Of a stretch of DNA of 54,833 nucleotides, positions 17,647 to 25,751 are shown one piece after another. The first letter of the stretch is position 1. Every line of letters starts with the position of its first letter. Source of the stretch: Domibacillus robiginosus (GTDB lineage Bacteria > Bacillota > Bacilli > Bacillales > Domibacillaceae). Position numbers and translations under genes: made by a program. The DNA lies in assembly GCF_000966195.1 (NCBI RefSeq), contig NZ_LAHL01000028.1, positions 1-54,833 on the forward strand. Direction: 5' to 3'. Below the pieces are notes generated by a model. That model was not told the origin of the DNA. It did no database searches and worked only from the letters and a program-made list of their open reading frames with translations.

Positions 17647-17946
17647 CTAGACTGTTATATCTTTTTCTTCGTTTACAAAAGGCAAGTAAAAACGATATTC
17701 CCTATAAGCTAAGAAAGAACCTGCAAAACCAATAATGGAGAAAATAATACCCACCATAACCCCAATAATAGAAAGATGTAAAACCAACTGATTTACCCCT
17801 ATAAAACCAACAAAAACACCAAATGCTATACTTGACTTAGATGAAATCCATTTCTTTTCAATCGACGAACTGGTTCTATATTGTTGTATTTTGTAATAGA
17901 TATAAAACGCTAATGAACTTAAATTGACAATATACAAAGCCCCCAT
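17647..17946 (-). CDS. YtpI-family membrane protein
   Basis: 99 residues from ATG 17946, chosen over GTG 17955 because AAGGGAG stands 8 bases before it. Three hydrophobic helices; the central segment KSSIAFGVFVGFIGVNQLVL resembles B. subtilis YtpI. Function unknown in the family. First gene of the operon with the two-component system, 25 bp upstream of the regulator. Confidence 0.75.
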   Translation of the reverse strand: MGALYIVNLSSLAFYIYYKIQQYRTSSSIEKKWISSKSSIAFGVFVGFIGVNQLVLHLSIIGVMVGIIFSIIGFAGSFLAYREYRFYLPFVNEEKDITV

Positions 17947-17996
17947 TTGCTCCACTCCCTTAAATGAAAAATCCCCTTCCCTATTATTATAATTCT

Positions 17997-18018
17997 AAAA
18001 TGTAGAGAATTTATGAAG
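17997..18018 (-). promoter_or_regulatory. Tandem 11-bp box upstream of the two-component operon
   Basis: Read toward the gene: CTTCATAAATT, CTCTACATTTT, spacer AGAAT, then a perfect TATAAT. This is the clearest -10 of the set and suggests autoregulation of the two-component operon. Confidence 0.6.
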
Positions 18019-18029
18019 TTTAGAAAAAA

Positions 18030-18060
18030 AGCTTCCAAAATAGAAACTATTATGGAAGCT
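18030..18060 (-). terminator. Terminator after the D,D-carboxypeptidase gene
   Basis: AGCTTCCA and TGGAAGCT with a partly paired centre (AATAG/CTATT). On the minus strand it is followed by seven T. Confidence 0.85.
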
Positions 18061-18065
18061 GGCTA

Positions 18066-19244
18066 TTAATATTCTTTTTTTCTTTTATATACTATCCCTA
18101 TTATAGCTAAAAAAAGAAGCATAAATACAAAGATAATAGAGAAATTTTGATTAAAAAAAGATAGTTTTTCTGTCTTAGATGAGGAAACGTCCTCCGATGA
18201 AGCTGGTTTGAACTGTTTTTCTTCTACAAGCTTCATGGAGTTTAAAACTATCTGTTCTTGGTTTAAAATCTGCAAATTACCATCATTGGTTACCTTTTTT
18301 ACAACACGCTCATCGTTTAACTGTGTGAAATAAAAATCTTCTGTTAACTGGTAGCGAACACCTTTTTCAGAATTAAATAATGTTCCTTTCGCAACTTTTG
18401 AAGATCTGTAATTATCATATCCATAATCCAGGAGTTGGACCGCGTCGTCATAGGCTGCTGTTTGCGATAATGCTTTAAAACTAACAGCAATCAAACTTAA
18501 GTTTCCTCTTTTTGCTGTAGTTACAAGAGTTTGGCCTGATTGATCGACAAACCCTGTTTTTCCTCCTGTAACCCCTTCATATGGAATTTCTCTCATCAAT
18601 TTATGATGATTAATTAAAGTAGTCTCCCACGACTTTCCCTTCCAATCTAACGTTTTTGTCCCGAAAATTTCTCGAAACTCTTTATTTTTCATTGCATATT
18701 GTGTGATTTTTGCCATGTCATAGGCGGTTGTTACATGGCTTTCCTTAAACAATCCATGAGGATTCTTGAAATTTGTATCGTGAACTCCTACCTTTGTTTT
18801 TAAATACTTATTTATGTTGGTTGAAAATTTTTCGACACTGCCATCCAAGTGCTCTGCTATGGCAATACCCGCATCATTCCCTGAATTAATGAGCATGCCC
18901 TGTATCAGTTTCTTAAGAGAAACCTGTTCACCGGCCTCAAGATACACTCTTGTACCATCAACGTCTCTTGCATTTTGGCTGACTGTAAAAATTTCTTCGA
19001 GGTTTCCTTTTTCAATAGCATAAATAGCCGTTGCAATCTTGGTCAAACTTGCAGGATACACTTGCTTGTCTCCATTTTTTTCATAAAGCACTTGACCAGA
19101 CCGTTCATCAATTAATATGGCTGATTCGCTATTTAACGTAAGTGATGCTGAATCGTAATTACCAAAAGCTTTTGTTACCGATATTGCGTTTATTAATAAT
19201 AATAACCCCAAATACACACTAACTTTTCTCACTTTTACACCCAC
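18066..19244 (-). CDS. D-alanyl-D-alanine carboxypeptidase (penicillin-binding protein 5/6 type)
   Basis: 392 residues: signal peptide (about 1-27), S11 peptidase domain and a C-terminal membrane helix (SIIFVFMLLFLAIIGIVY). Serine nucleophile Ser66 is in SLTK; the SGN motif is in INSGNDAG and KTG in GGKTGF. It trims the terminal D-Ala from peptidoglycan pentapeptides on the outer face. The frame opens at GTG 19244; GTG at 19232 is an alternative, preceded by GGGTG. It lies 11 bp after the MurE-like gene, in one operon under the 20752-20773 box. It could equally be called DacA- or DacF-like. Confidence 0.92.
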   Translation of the reverse strand: MGVKVRKVSVYLGLLLLINAISVTKAFGNYDSASLTLNSESAILIDERSGQVLYEKNGDKQVYPASLTKIATAIYAIEKGNLEEIFTVSQNARDVDGTRVYLEAGEQVSLKKLIQGMLINSGNDAGIAIAEHLDGSVEKFSTNINKYLKTKVGVHDTNFKNPHGLFKESHVTTAYDMAKITQYAMKNKEFREIFGTKTLDWKGKSWETTLINHHKLMREIPYEGVTGGKTGFVDQSGQTLVTTAKRGNLSLIAVSFKALSQTAAYDDAVQLLDYGYDNYRSSKVAKGTLFNSEKGVRYQLTEDFYFTQLNDERVVKKVTNDGNLQILNQEQIVLNSMKLVEEKQFKPASSEDVSSSKTEKLSFFNQNFSIIFVFMLLFLAIIGIVYKRKKEY

Positions 19245-19255
19245 TAATTATGTTT

Positions 19256-20704
19256 TTAACCGTTTAAGTATTGAACCGTCTCCATATCTGAAGAAGTTGG
19301 AAGGGAATAGTCTTGTTGATACGCTTCGTGCCCCTTACCCGTAATGAGAACCCAATCATTTTCCTTGCACTGATTAAGCGCACGACTAATAGCCTCCGTT
19401 CGATCCGGAATAATGATGCGGTTTTCATTACCCTCTTCATGTCTATTTAACCGGTGAAGAGTTTCAAGCATTTCTTCTAAGGAAACATTGTTTAAATCAT
19501 CGACCGTTAGAATGTACTGGTCACTTAATTCAGCAGAAATTTTAAGCATTTCTTCCCTCTTTCCAGAATCTCGATTTCCTCGAAAGCCAAAGACATGTAC
19601 AATCTTTTTGGCTCCGCAATCTCTGGCGGTTTTTAAACAGTGAAAAATGGCATCCGCTGTATGAGCATAATCAACAACTACTGTCACACCGTTCTTGTTT
19701 ACAAAAGATTCAAACCGTCCGGGAACCCCCTTAAAACTTCCAAGGGCTGAAATAATATCCGCTTCTTGGATCTGAAGCTGCTGGGCAGCCGCAAAGGCCA
19801 TAACGGCATTATATAAATTGTGTACGCCAGGCATCGTAAATTGGATACCTATCTGCTTTTCAGCGCGGTCTGAAACTGTTACTCCTGTGTTATTTGAAAG
19901 GAACTTGCAAATTTTAAGGTTTGAGGAAGGAGAATGCCCTATAGAATATACCGGTATTGATTTGTTTTCTAAGAGACGGCTTAGCTTCATGCCCCATCCA
20001 TTGTCTAAATTGATGATAGCTTTTCCGTTCGGTTTTAACTTTTTAAACAACTGTGATTTAACTTCAAAATACTCCTCTATTGAACCGTGATATTCCAAAT
20101 GGTCAGACGCCAAATTAGTGAAAAGACAATAATCAAACTCTATGCCTTCTAGTCTGAATTGAGATAGCCCGTGGGATGAAACCTCCATAATGACAACTTC
20201 ATCCTTACTTTTAGAAAGTAAATCATTTAAAGCGAGTGAATTAGGCGTCGTATTCATGGACGTAATTTCTTCACCGTTTATGATGTTTTTAATGGTCCCA
20301 ATTAGTGAGCAGAATAACCCACTTTGTTCCAAAATATGCTTTAAGAGAAAACTAGTAGTTGTTTTTCCATTTGTGCCGGTTATACCAATCATTACTTTAT
20401 TTTTTGAAGGGTCCTGGTAAAATCTTTTGGAAACCATACCAAGAAACTTTCTGCTGTTATCAACTTTTATGTATGGCACAGGAAGATCTATTCTCTCTTC
20501 TTCACCTACTATAGCTGACGCCCCATGTTTTATTGCCTCCTCTATGTATAAGTGGCCGTCAGAATGGTGTCCTTTAATGGCCACAAATAAAGATCCATCC
20601 AGGACTTTTATAGAAGTGTCTGTAATGGCGTTTATTTGAACATCCCGAAAAGTACTTGGTGCCTCTTCGTTTATTAACCCCTCGACTAAATCATACAACT
20701 TCAT
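19256..20704 (-). CDS. MurE-like UDP-MurNAc-tripeptide synthetase paralogue
   Basis: 482 residues with all three Mur ligase domains: P-loop GITGTNGKTTT near residue 108, and the conserved RGNRDSGKRE region in the C-terminal domain. MurE adds the third amino acid to UDP-MurNAc-L-Ala-D-Glu. In diaminopimelate-specific enzymes the amino-acid pocket has a DNPR motif after the last ILT-type strand; here the same place reads ILTVDDLNNVS. The residue that contacts the side-chain carboxylate is therefore absent, and specificity may differ. It lies away from the dcw cluster, beside a D,D-carboxypeptidase, so I infer a second, specialised MurE. It starts at ATG 20704 after AAGGAG. Confidence 0.85.
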   Translation of the reverse strand: MKLYDLVEGLINEEAPSTFRDVQINAITDTSIKVLDGSLFVAIKGHHSDGHLYIEEAIKHGASAIVGEEERIDLPVPYIKVDNSRKFLGMVSKRFYQDPSKNKVMIGITGTNGKTTTSFLLKHILEQSGLFCSLIGTIKNIINGEEITSMNTTPNSLALNDLLSKSKDEVVIMEVSSHGLSQFRLEGIEFDYCLFTNLASDHLEYHGSIEEYFEVKSQLFKKLKPNGKAIINLDNGWGMKLSRLLENKSIPVYSIGHSPSSNLKICKFLSNNTGVTVSDRAEKQIGIQFTMPGVHNLYNAVMAFAAAQQLQIQEADIISALGSFKGVPGRFESFVNKNGVTVVVDYAHTADAIFHCLKTARDCGAKKIVHVFGFRGNRDSGKREEMLKISAELSDQYILTVDDLNNVSLEEMLETLHRLNRHEEGNENRIIIPDRTEAISRALNQCKENDWVLITGKGHEAYQQDYSLPTSSDMETVQYLNG

Positions 20705-20751
20705 TATTTTTGTACTCCTTTTTAATGTTGACTTGTGGTTACTGTACTCAA

Positions 20752-20773
20752 AAAATGTGTAGAAATTGTAGAG
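20752..20773 (-). promoter_or_regulatory. Tandem 11-bp box upstream of the murE-like operon
   Basis: Read toward the gene: CTCTACAATTT, CTACACATTTT, spacer TTGAG, -10 TACAGT. Confidence 0.5.
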
Positions 20774-20856
20774 ATCTGCATTTTTAGGACTGTTACATTT
20801 TGCTATCAGGAGAATGTGCCCGGAGATCGTGATTTATTGCCTATTTACGATCAAGT

Positions 20857-20901
20857 AAAAAAACCCCATAACAACATTCCAAATGGAAGGTGCCTGGGGT
20901 T
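20857..20901 (-). terminator. Terminator after the Met-rich lipoprotein gene
   Basis: On the minus strand AACCCCA (from 20901) pairs with TGGGGTT (to 20862), with an inner CTTCCATTTGGAATG hairpin, and is followed by a T-run. It lies after the possible extended reading frame that ends at 20921. Confidence 0.7.
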
Positions 20902-21049
20902 AAGACTTAATTAAATTAAGCTAAAGATAGGGGCATTCACGCTCTTCTTCATCTTTTTGCATAATTTTGTGTGAGTTATAAATGATACCTGTATTTTTAT
21001 AAAAAACTTCTTCTTGTCCGCCAGTAACAAAGCTAGGTTGGCTGCTGCT

Positions 21050-21196
21050 TTAGCTTTCTTCATTCTCCATATTCATGTTTTCATGATCCATGCCTTCCAT
21101 ATTGCTATCCGAGTTGTTTGAATCATCATTTCCACACGCAGCCAGAATTGCTGATAAAGCCGTTACCATAACCAGCCCTTTAAATCCACGCTTCAA
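21050..21196 (-). CDS. Small Met/Asp-rich lipoprotein, possibly truncated by an in-frame stop
   Basis: 48 residues from TTG 21196, 9 bases after GGAGG. A lipoprotein signal ends in the lipobox LAAC, followed by a tail rich in Asn, Met and acidic residues (MEGMDHENMNMENEE). Such tails resemble the start of YdhK-like copper-associated lipoproteins. After TAA (21052-21050) the same frame stays open for 42 codons to 20921 and reads like protein (SFVTGGQEEVFYKNTGIIYN). The gene may therefore be a nonsense-interrupted longer lipoprotein of about 91 residues. A tandem 11-bp box lies upstream. Metal binding is inference. Confidence 0.55.
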   Translation of the reverse strand: MKRGFKGLVMVTALSAILAACGNDDSNNSDSNMEGMDHENMNMENEES

Positions 21197-21240
21197 AAGT
21201 ACCGCCTCCAATAATTTTATATTGTTTAAATCTTACCAAG

Positions 21241-21262
21241 TAAATGTGCAGATTTTATGAAG
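21241..21262 (-). promoter_or_regulatory. Tandem 11-bp box upstream of the Met-rich lipoprotein
   Basis: Read toward the gene: CTTCATAAAAT, CTGCACATTTA, spacer CTTGG, -10 TAAGAT. Confidence 0.6.
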
Positions 21263-21308
21263 CACGCCTACAAAGGTAATTAAAAAACCAATATCTATTT
21301 TTGTGCTA

Positions 21309-22016
21309 TTAAGACTTATTACGAGCTGTTTCTTCCTTCCTTACTCCGCTTACCCACATATACCCATAACCCCAAGAGGTTCTTAAATGATCATCTACAG
21401 GAAATTCAACATCTCTTAATTTCCCCCGTAGGTTTCTTATATGAGAATCAACTGTGCGGGTATCTGTATATTTATATCCCCAAATTTGTGTAATTAAATG
21501 TTCTCTTGTTAAAACCTGATTTTTGTTGCTTAAGAAACAGTCCAGCAGATTAAATTCTTTCTGAGTCAATGACAAGATCACATTCTCGTATTTAGCCTCA
21601 TACATTTCTCTGTTTAGCACCAAGCCATTAAAATGGATTTCACTAACACTTATAAGACCTTCTCTTCTTAAATTAGCTTTAATTTTTGCTAAAAAGATGT
21701 CCTCGTCTATTGGTTTAGTCATGAAGTCATCCACCCCAGCATAGAGACCATTTAAGATGGATTCCTTATCGGTACTTTCCGTTAATATTAAAATAGGGAT
21801 ATTGGAAATACCTTTTACTTTTTTACATGTTTCCAACCACAATCCAGGAGAAGATGTTAGATCGAGAACAAACAAATCAATCAGCTCATTTTGAACCATA
21901 TGTATGACACCATCTTCAGATATCGCCCGTAAACACCTTATTTCTTCCTTGTCCAGAAGTGAATGAAGCACATCTAACTGATCTTCTTTGCTTTCTAATA
22001 TCAGAATAGAATGCAA
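21309..22016 (-). CDS. Atypical orphan OmpR-family response regulator
   Basis: 235 residues from TTG 22016, after AAAGGAGGTG; the paralogue at 36228 uses TTG at the same place, which supports the start. The receiver keeps Asp52 (FVLDLTS), Thr78 (ILTES) and Lys100 (MTKP). The N-terminal acidic pair, normally DD, reads LILESKED, so magnesium binding and phosphorylation may be impaired. The winged-helix domain is complete (RTVDSHIRNLRGKL). No kinase is adjacent. It is divergent from a copper-storage gene and its own promoter carries a perfect tandem 11-bp box, so it may bind that box and autoregulate. It is a second candidate for the regulon factor. Confidence 0.88.
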   Translation of the reverse strand: MHSILILESKEDQLDVLHSLLDKEEIRCLRAISEDGVIHMVQNELIDLFVLDLTSSPGLWLETCKKVKGISNIPILILTESTDKESILNGLYAGVDDFMTKPIDEDIFLAKIKANLRREGLISVSEIHFNGLVLNREMYEAKYENVILSLTQKEFNLLDCFLSNKNQVLTREHLITQIWGYKYTDTRTVDSHIRNLRGKLRDVEFPVDDHLRTSWGYGYMWVSGVRKEETARNKS

Positions 22017-22069
22017 AAATAACACCTCCTTTTTCCGTAAAAAATGCAACTGTCATTAATTATCGAAAA

Positions 22070-22091
22070 AAAATGTGCAGAAATAATGGAG
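22070..22091 (-). promoter_or_regulatory. Tandem 11-bp box upstream of the orphan regulator
   Basis: Read toward the gene: CTCCATTATTT, CTGCACATTTT, spacer TTTTC, -10 GATAAT. It is conserved in the duplicated copy at 36280-36301. Confidence 0.6.
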
Positions 22092-22167
22092 TTTGGTTTT
22101 TTTCGTTTAAATAAAAAAAAGAGGGCAATATATTTAGGGAATCCAAATTTTAAGAGGAGGTACAATA

Positions 22168-22494
22168 ATGAACCATAATTTTCACGATTGTATTAAAGCT
22201 TGCTTGGAGTGCCTGGAGGCTTGTAACGTATGCTTCGATAAATGTTTATCTGAAGAACACGTCCATATGATGGCCGAATGTATCCGATTAGACCGTGAAT
22301 GTGCCGAAATTTGTTCTCTTGCAGCGCAGTCTATGCAGAGAAACAGCCCATTTGTTGCACAAATCTGTCAGCTATGTGCTGAAATTTGTGAAGCATGCGG
22401 AAATGAGTGCAAGAAGCATGAAGCTGATCATTGTCAAAGATGCGCTGAAGCATGTTTCAAGTGTGCTGAAATGTGCCGTAGTATGGCATCTTAA
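22168..22494 (+). CDS. Four-helix-bundle copper-binding protein (DUF326, Csp-like), copy 1
   Basis: 108 residues, extremely Cys-rich, with CxxxC and CxxC spacings along predicted helices (CLECLEACNVCFDKC, CQLCAEICEACGNECKK). This is the pattern of cytosolic copper-storage proteins (Csp3-like), whose cysteines line the core of a helical bundle and hold many Cu(I) ions. There is no signal peptide, so it is cytosolic. ATG 22168 follows AGAGGAGG. It is divergent from the orphan regulator. The 70 bp upstream are conserved with copy 2 and include GTTTAA and GGGCAATATATTTA, a possible promoter. A strong terminator follows. Confidence 0.9.
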   Translation: MNHNFHDCIKACLECLEACNVCFDKCLSEEHVHMMAECIRLDRECAEICSLAAQSMQRNSPFVAQICQLCAEICEACGNECKKHEADHCQRCAEACFKCAEMCRSMAS

Positions 22495-22505
22495 TATTCT
22501 GTTTC

Positions 22506-22553
22506 AAAAAACCTGGTGACTTAACTATCATTAGTTAATTCTCCAGGTTTTTT
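22506..22553 (+). terminator. Terminator after Csp copy 1
   Basis: AAAAAACCTGG pairs with CCAGGTTTTTT, with an inner TTAACTA/TAGTTAA stem. Confidence 0.9.
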
Positions 22554-22643
22554 GTATGAAAGAACTCTAATAAAACTACAAAATTCATTTATTTATAGCG
22601 AACAAGAGTTTGGTTCACAAGAGAGATAAACTAAAAGAAAAAA

Positions 22644-22683
22644 GTCGAACCTGTGACATGTCTGAAGACATGCCCGGTTCGAC
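22644..22683 (-). terminator. Terminator after spoIIP
   Basis: GTCGAACC (22644-22651) and GGTTCGAC (22676-22683) enclose CATGTCTGAAGACATG. On the minus strand a T-run follows. The 60 bp between it and the spoIIP stop hold no other feature. Confidence 0.8.
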
Positions 22684-22742
22684 CTCGCTATCATCCCACA
22701 CCTGAAGGAGTTAGCTTTCCCGCTCGTAAGGTCTGTAAATTT

Positions 22743-23930
22743 TCATCTGCCCTCGCCATTCACTTTTTCTGCTTTCCAGTAATATTCGCTTATCACTTTG
22801 GCGAGAGCCTCTGCTGTATTTTTCAGTTCATTCATGTTATTATCAATGCCCCCTATTTCAATCAGGATAGAGCGTTGCGATAAATCCTGATTGTAAACCC
22901 CATCTACTCCTTTGCCGCTTTTCCCGATAACCCCTCTGCTCAGTTCAGGGTATTTTTTCTGTAATATTTCATGCAGGTCATTTACAACCTTTAAATTTTT
23001 CTCGAAATGTTGATTATTTTTACCCACAACAAAAACTACTTTAGCGTATGACTTATCATTAATGGTGACCGTTGTGTGTTCTTTTCTTAATGAATCCCTA
23101 TGCAAATCGATAAAATAACTTAATTCATTATTATTCGCTACAGCATCTTGGACAATTTCTCGTGATGCTTTGTAAGACCTTGGTGTCTTCCACCCCTTCT
23201 CTTTAAGCGTTTGACCCATGTCTGTTTTGTCGTGAATAGCCCCTAATCCATTTTTCTCTAATTCTTTCGTCAACATATCTCCAACCAATATGATGTTGGT
23301 TTTTGAATCAACTGCTTTATTTACATCAGGATCTCCTTCAAGCCCTAACAAAGGAAGGTATGACTCCCAACTATGAGTTTGGTATACATAAAACCGCTTC
23401 TCTTTTATTTCTCCCTCTTGAGGGGCATCTGGTTTCTGCTCTTCTGTGATCTCATTTTCGGTCTTTGGAGCTTCCTTTTCCTCCTCCCCAGCTTGTCCCT
23501 CAGGTATTTCTCTTTCTTTGAGTATGTCTTCCAGTGAAGGGGCAGCAGATTCTCGTGGCAGAGTCGTATAATCTGTCCCTGTACCCGAAATTAAAATTTC
23601 TTCTTTGTATATGCTAAACCCGGGAAGTTCATTTCCCAGAAGACTGCGGGCATCCCCTAAATTCACGGCTGTGGCCAACTCTAATCCGATAGAAATCAAC
23701 GTTGATTCTTTTTTTTCTTCAGGGCCTTTAGAAATGAATGGAAGTTCTGAGCTTAACAAGCTAATAAAAATCTCTGTAGGAACAGCTTGAATATTTTTTT
23801 GTATTCTAGAGTAAACCATCTGTCTCTCACTTGGAAAGTAGCTCGCAATAAACACAAAGGTTAATACAATAGAAATAAAACAAACTAAAAGCTGAAAAGA
23901 ATAAGGAATTTCAACATCCCTGCTAGTCAT
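22743..23930 (-). CDS. spoIIP: Stage II sporulation protein P
   Basis: 395 residues: an N-terminal membrane helix (about 11-31), a variable acidic linker (about 140-190) and the SpoIIP amidase/endopeptidase domain (KRFYVYQTHSWESYLPL onward). Zinc-binding candidates are His in QTHSWES and His in DLHRDS, with Glu in ILIEIGG. In sporulation SpoIIP acts with SpoIID and SpoIIM to degrade septal peptidoglycan for engulfment. The usual location is next to gpr; here it is a lone gene beside Csp, and a 14-codon remnant of a second copy exists at 36825, so this may be a paralogue with another wall role. Confidence 0.9.
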   Translation of the reverse strand: MTSRDVEIPYSFQLLVCFISIVLTFVFIASYFPSERQMVYSRIQKNIQAVPTEIFISLLSSELPFISKGPEEKKESTLISIGLELATAVNLGDARSLLGNELPGFSIYKEEILISGTGTDYTTLPRESAAPSLEDILKEREIPEGQAGEEEKEAPKTENEITEEQKPDAPQEGEIKEKRFYVYQTHSWESYLPLLGLEGDPDVNKAVDSKTNIILVGDMLTKELEKNGLGAIHDKTDMGQTLKEKGWKTPRSYKASREIVQDAVANNNELSYFIDLHRDSLRKEHTTVTINDKSYAKVVFVVGKNNQHFEKNLKVVNDLHEILQKKYPELSRGVIGKSGKGVDGVYNQDLSQRSILIEIGGIDNNMNELKNTAEALAKVISEYYWKAEKVNGEGR

Positions 23931-24057
23931 TACCCATCTTCTTTGATTTAGATTTTACTTATTAAAACAGCTGGTCTTTTTTAATTAGATGTTTCATTAT
24001 TGTTGTTTCCTTATACTATGCAGGGGTATCGTTTCACATTATTAAGAAATGAAAAAA

Positions 24058-24076
24058 GGAGCGGATAATCCGCTCC
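24058..24076 (-). terminator. Terminator after the NlpC/P60 gene
   Basis: GGAGCGGATAATCCGCTCC, a near-perfect palindrome, followed on the minus strand by six T. Confidence 0.9.
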
Positions 24077-24078
24077 CT

Positions 24079-24780
24079 TTAATTCGATGATATTCTTTTT
24101 GCCCCTAAATAACGCTGAGACCAGTAGCTGTTTTTCATAGAGCTGATCCCTACTCCTTTAGAAGAAGAACTGTGTATAAATTCGTTATTTCCGATATAAA
24201 TACCGGCATGGGAAGCACCTGGCTTATAGGTTTCAAAGAAAACTAAATCCCCCACTTGTGGCGTTGACACTCTTGTTCCCTTTGTATAAATTTCTGCTAC
24301 GGTTCTTGGAATAGTAATCTTGTTGCTCTCTTGATACACATATTTTAAAAACCCGCTGCAGTCAAACCCACTTGGTGTATTGCCACCCCACACATAAGGA
24401 ACACCCATATACTTTTTGGCTACGTTAACAAGTTTAGCTGAATCATATGTAGAAGTGTTTTTCACTTGCGCTGGGGTGGTTGACTTTGCCGATTTTACTC
24501 CTAAAGCTTTATATGTACTTGGACCTGCAATACCGTCGGCTGTTAGACCTTTTTTCTTTTGAAATGCAATAACAGCATTTTTTGTTATAGGACCAAAATA
24601 TGTAGTGGTATTGGCTTTAAAATATCCTTGCTTTTTGAGGACAGTCTGCAATTCTGTTACGTCTTTATGCTTCATGCCTTCTTTTAAAGTTTGATCTCCC
24701 AGGGCCGCGTTACCAATGACTGGACTAGTAAATAAAACACCTGCTGCTGTAAATGTCATTATTAACTTTTTCACTTTCAT
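24079..24780 (-). CDS. Secreted NlpC/P60 peptidoglycan endopeptidase with a PG-binding domain
   Basis: 233 residues: signal peptide (about 1-25), peptidoglycan-binding domain 1 (about 30-94, GMKHKDVTELQTVLKKQGYF), a short linker and a C40 peptidase domain (about 115-230). Catalytic Cys141 is in GFDCSGF, His191 in GASHAGIYIGN and the third polar residue is His near 203. It cleaves between D-Glu and the diamino acid in wall peptides. ATG 24780 follows GGGGGAT. A tandem 11-bp box lies about 100 bp upstream. Confidence 0.93.
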   Translation of the reverse strand: MKVKKLIMTFTAAGVLFTSPVIGNAALGDQTLKEGMKHKDVTELQTVLKKQGYFKANTTTYFGPITKNAVIAFQKKKGLTADGIAGPSTYKALGVKSAKSTTPAQVKNTSTYDSAKLVNVAKKYMGVPYVWGGNTPSGFDCSGFLKYVYQESNKITIPRTVAEIYTKGTRVSTPQVGDLVFFETYKPGASHAGIYIGNNEFIHSSSSKGVGISSMKNSYWSQRYLGAKRISSN

Positions 24781-24875
24781 TCTTCCATATCCCCCTGAAC
24801 ATCTTACTTAGTATCTGTATATTTTTGTTTAATTTTATCACCATTTTTAGTTTTGTTTGGTAACATTCCCATTAC

Positions 24876-24897
24876 AAACTGTGCAGAAAATGTGGAT
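24876..24897 (-). promoter_or_regulatory. Tandem 11-bp box upstream of the NlpC/P60 gene
   Basis: Read toward the gene: ATCCACATTTT, CTGCACAGTTT, then GTAAT and a poor -10 (GGGAAT). It is the weakest promoter of the set. The rest of 24781-25103 shows no other feature. Confidence 0.4.
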
Positions 24898-25103
24898 TTA
24901 ATAAAATTAGTGGAGAATTATACATAAATATACCAAAAAGAGAAGAAACAGGGAGAATGAAAGACTTTTTACTTTCCATTTTATTCTTCTTACAAATTAT
25001 GTTGCTTTTATGTTGAGAGAAGTAGAGAAGGCTAGTGGGAAAATAATTGTTTAGATATCGATGAAAACGGAAATTGAGGGCTTTAATACTGATTGAAGAC
25101 AAT

Positions 25104-25124
25104 AAAAAAACGCCTTTGAAGGCG
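25104..25124 (-). terminator. Terminator after ydcF
   Basis: CGCCTT/AAGGCG stem; on the minus strand it is followed by seven T. Confidence 0.85.
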
Positions 25125-25143
25125 TAATGATGCGCATGTCTGT

Positions 25144-25717
25144 TTATTTATTCCAATACAAAAAATAGTAACCAACCAGTTTTACATATTCTTTCCACAA
25201 CATCTGTTTGCTTTCTTCATCATTCCACCAGGTTGCAAATTGGTAATGGGACGGGGCGGTTGCATAAGTGAGATTTATATTGCTGTCATGGTACACTTTT
25301 TCAAAAATAAATTTTGTTCTTCTCATGTGGTAATCGTTGGTTACGATAATAGCGGACCTGATGTCTCGTTCTTTAAGCAATTCTTTTGTGTATGTGGCAT
25401 TCGTATATGTGCTATAGGCCTGTTCCTCAGCAATAATACTATCTTCCGGTACACCAAGCTCTGCCGCCTGCTTCACAGTAAAAGTTCCTGTATTGGCTCG
25501 TGATAAAATAAGTTTATCGGCATAGCCATCTTTCCACAATTGGACCCCTTTTTGAATTCTTTCTACACCAGGGCTTAGTACGATAATGGCATCTGATTTT
25601 TTTGGGTTTTTCTACAATCAAAAGGTAATAGCCAGCATTTATCAAAAAAATGGTAATAGCAATGCCGCCTAATATCAAAAAACCAGTTATAAATCTCCAT
25701 TTTTTGCGTAATTTCAT
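25144..25717 (-). pseudogene. YdcF/DUF218-family membrane protein, frameshifted
   Basis: The N-terminal frame (25717 to about 25600) gives a membrane helix and LLIVEKPKK. The rest of the protein is in another frame (to 25144). Removing one base from the seven-A run at 25597-25603 (minus-strand A) joins them as EKPKKSDAIIVLSPGVERI, the start of a DUF218 domain. The restored protein has about 190 residues, including NDYHMRRTKFIFEKV, the conserved DUF218 helix. Relatives act in envelope or vancomycin-tolerance contexts, with chemistry unproven. It is the last gene of the acyltransferase operon, 34 bp after the beta-helix gene. Confidence 0.8.
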
Positions 25718-25751
25718 AATTGTTTTTTCTCCCTTCTTTCAAAAGGGTAAG

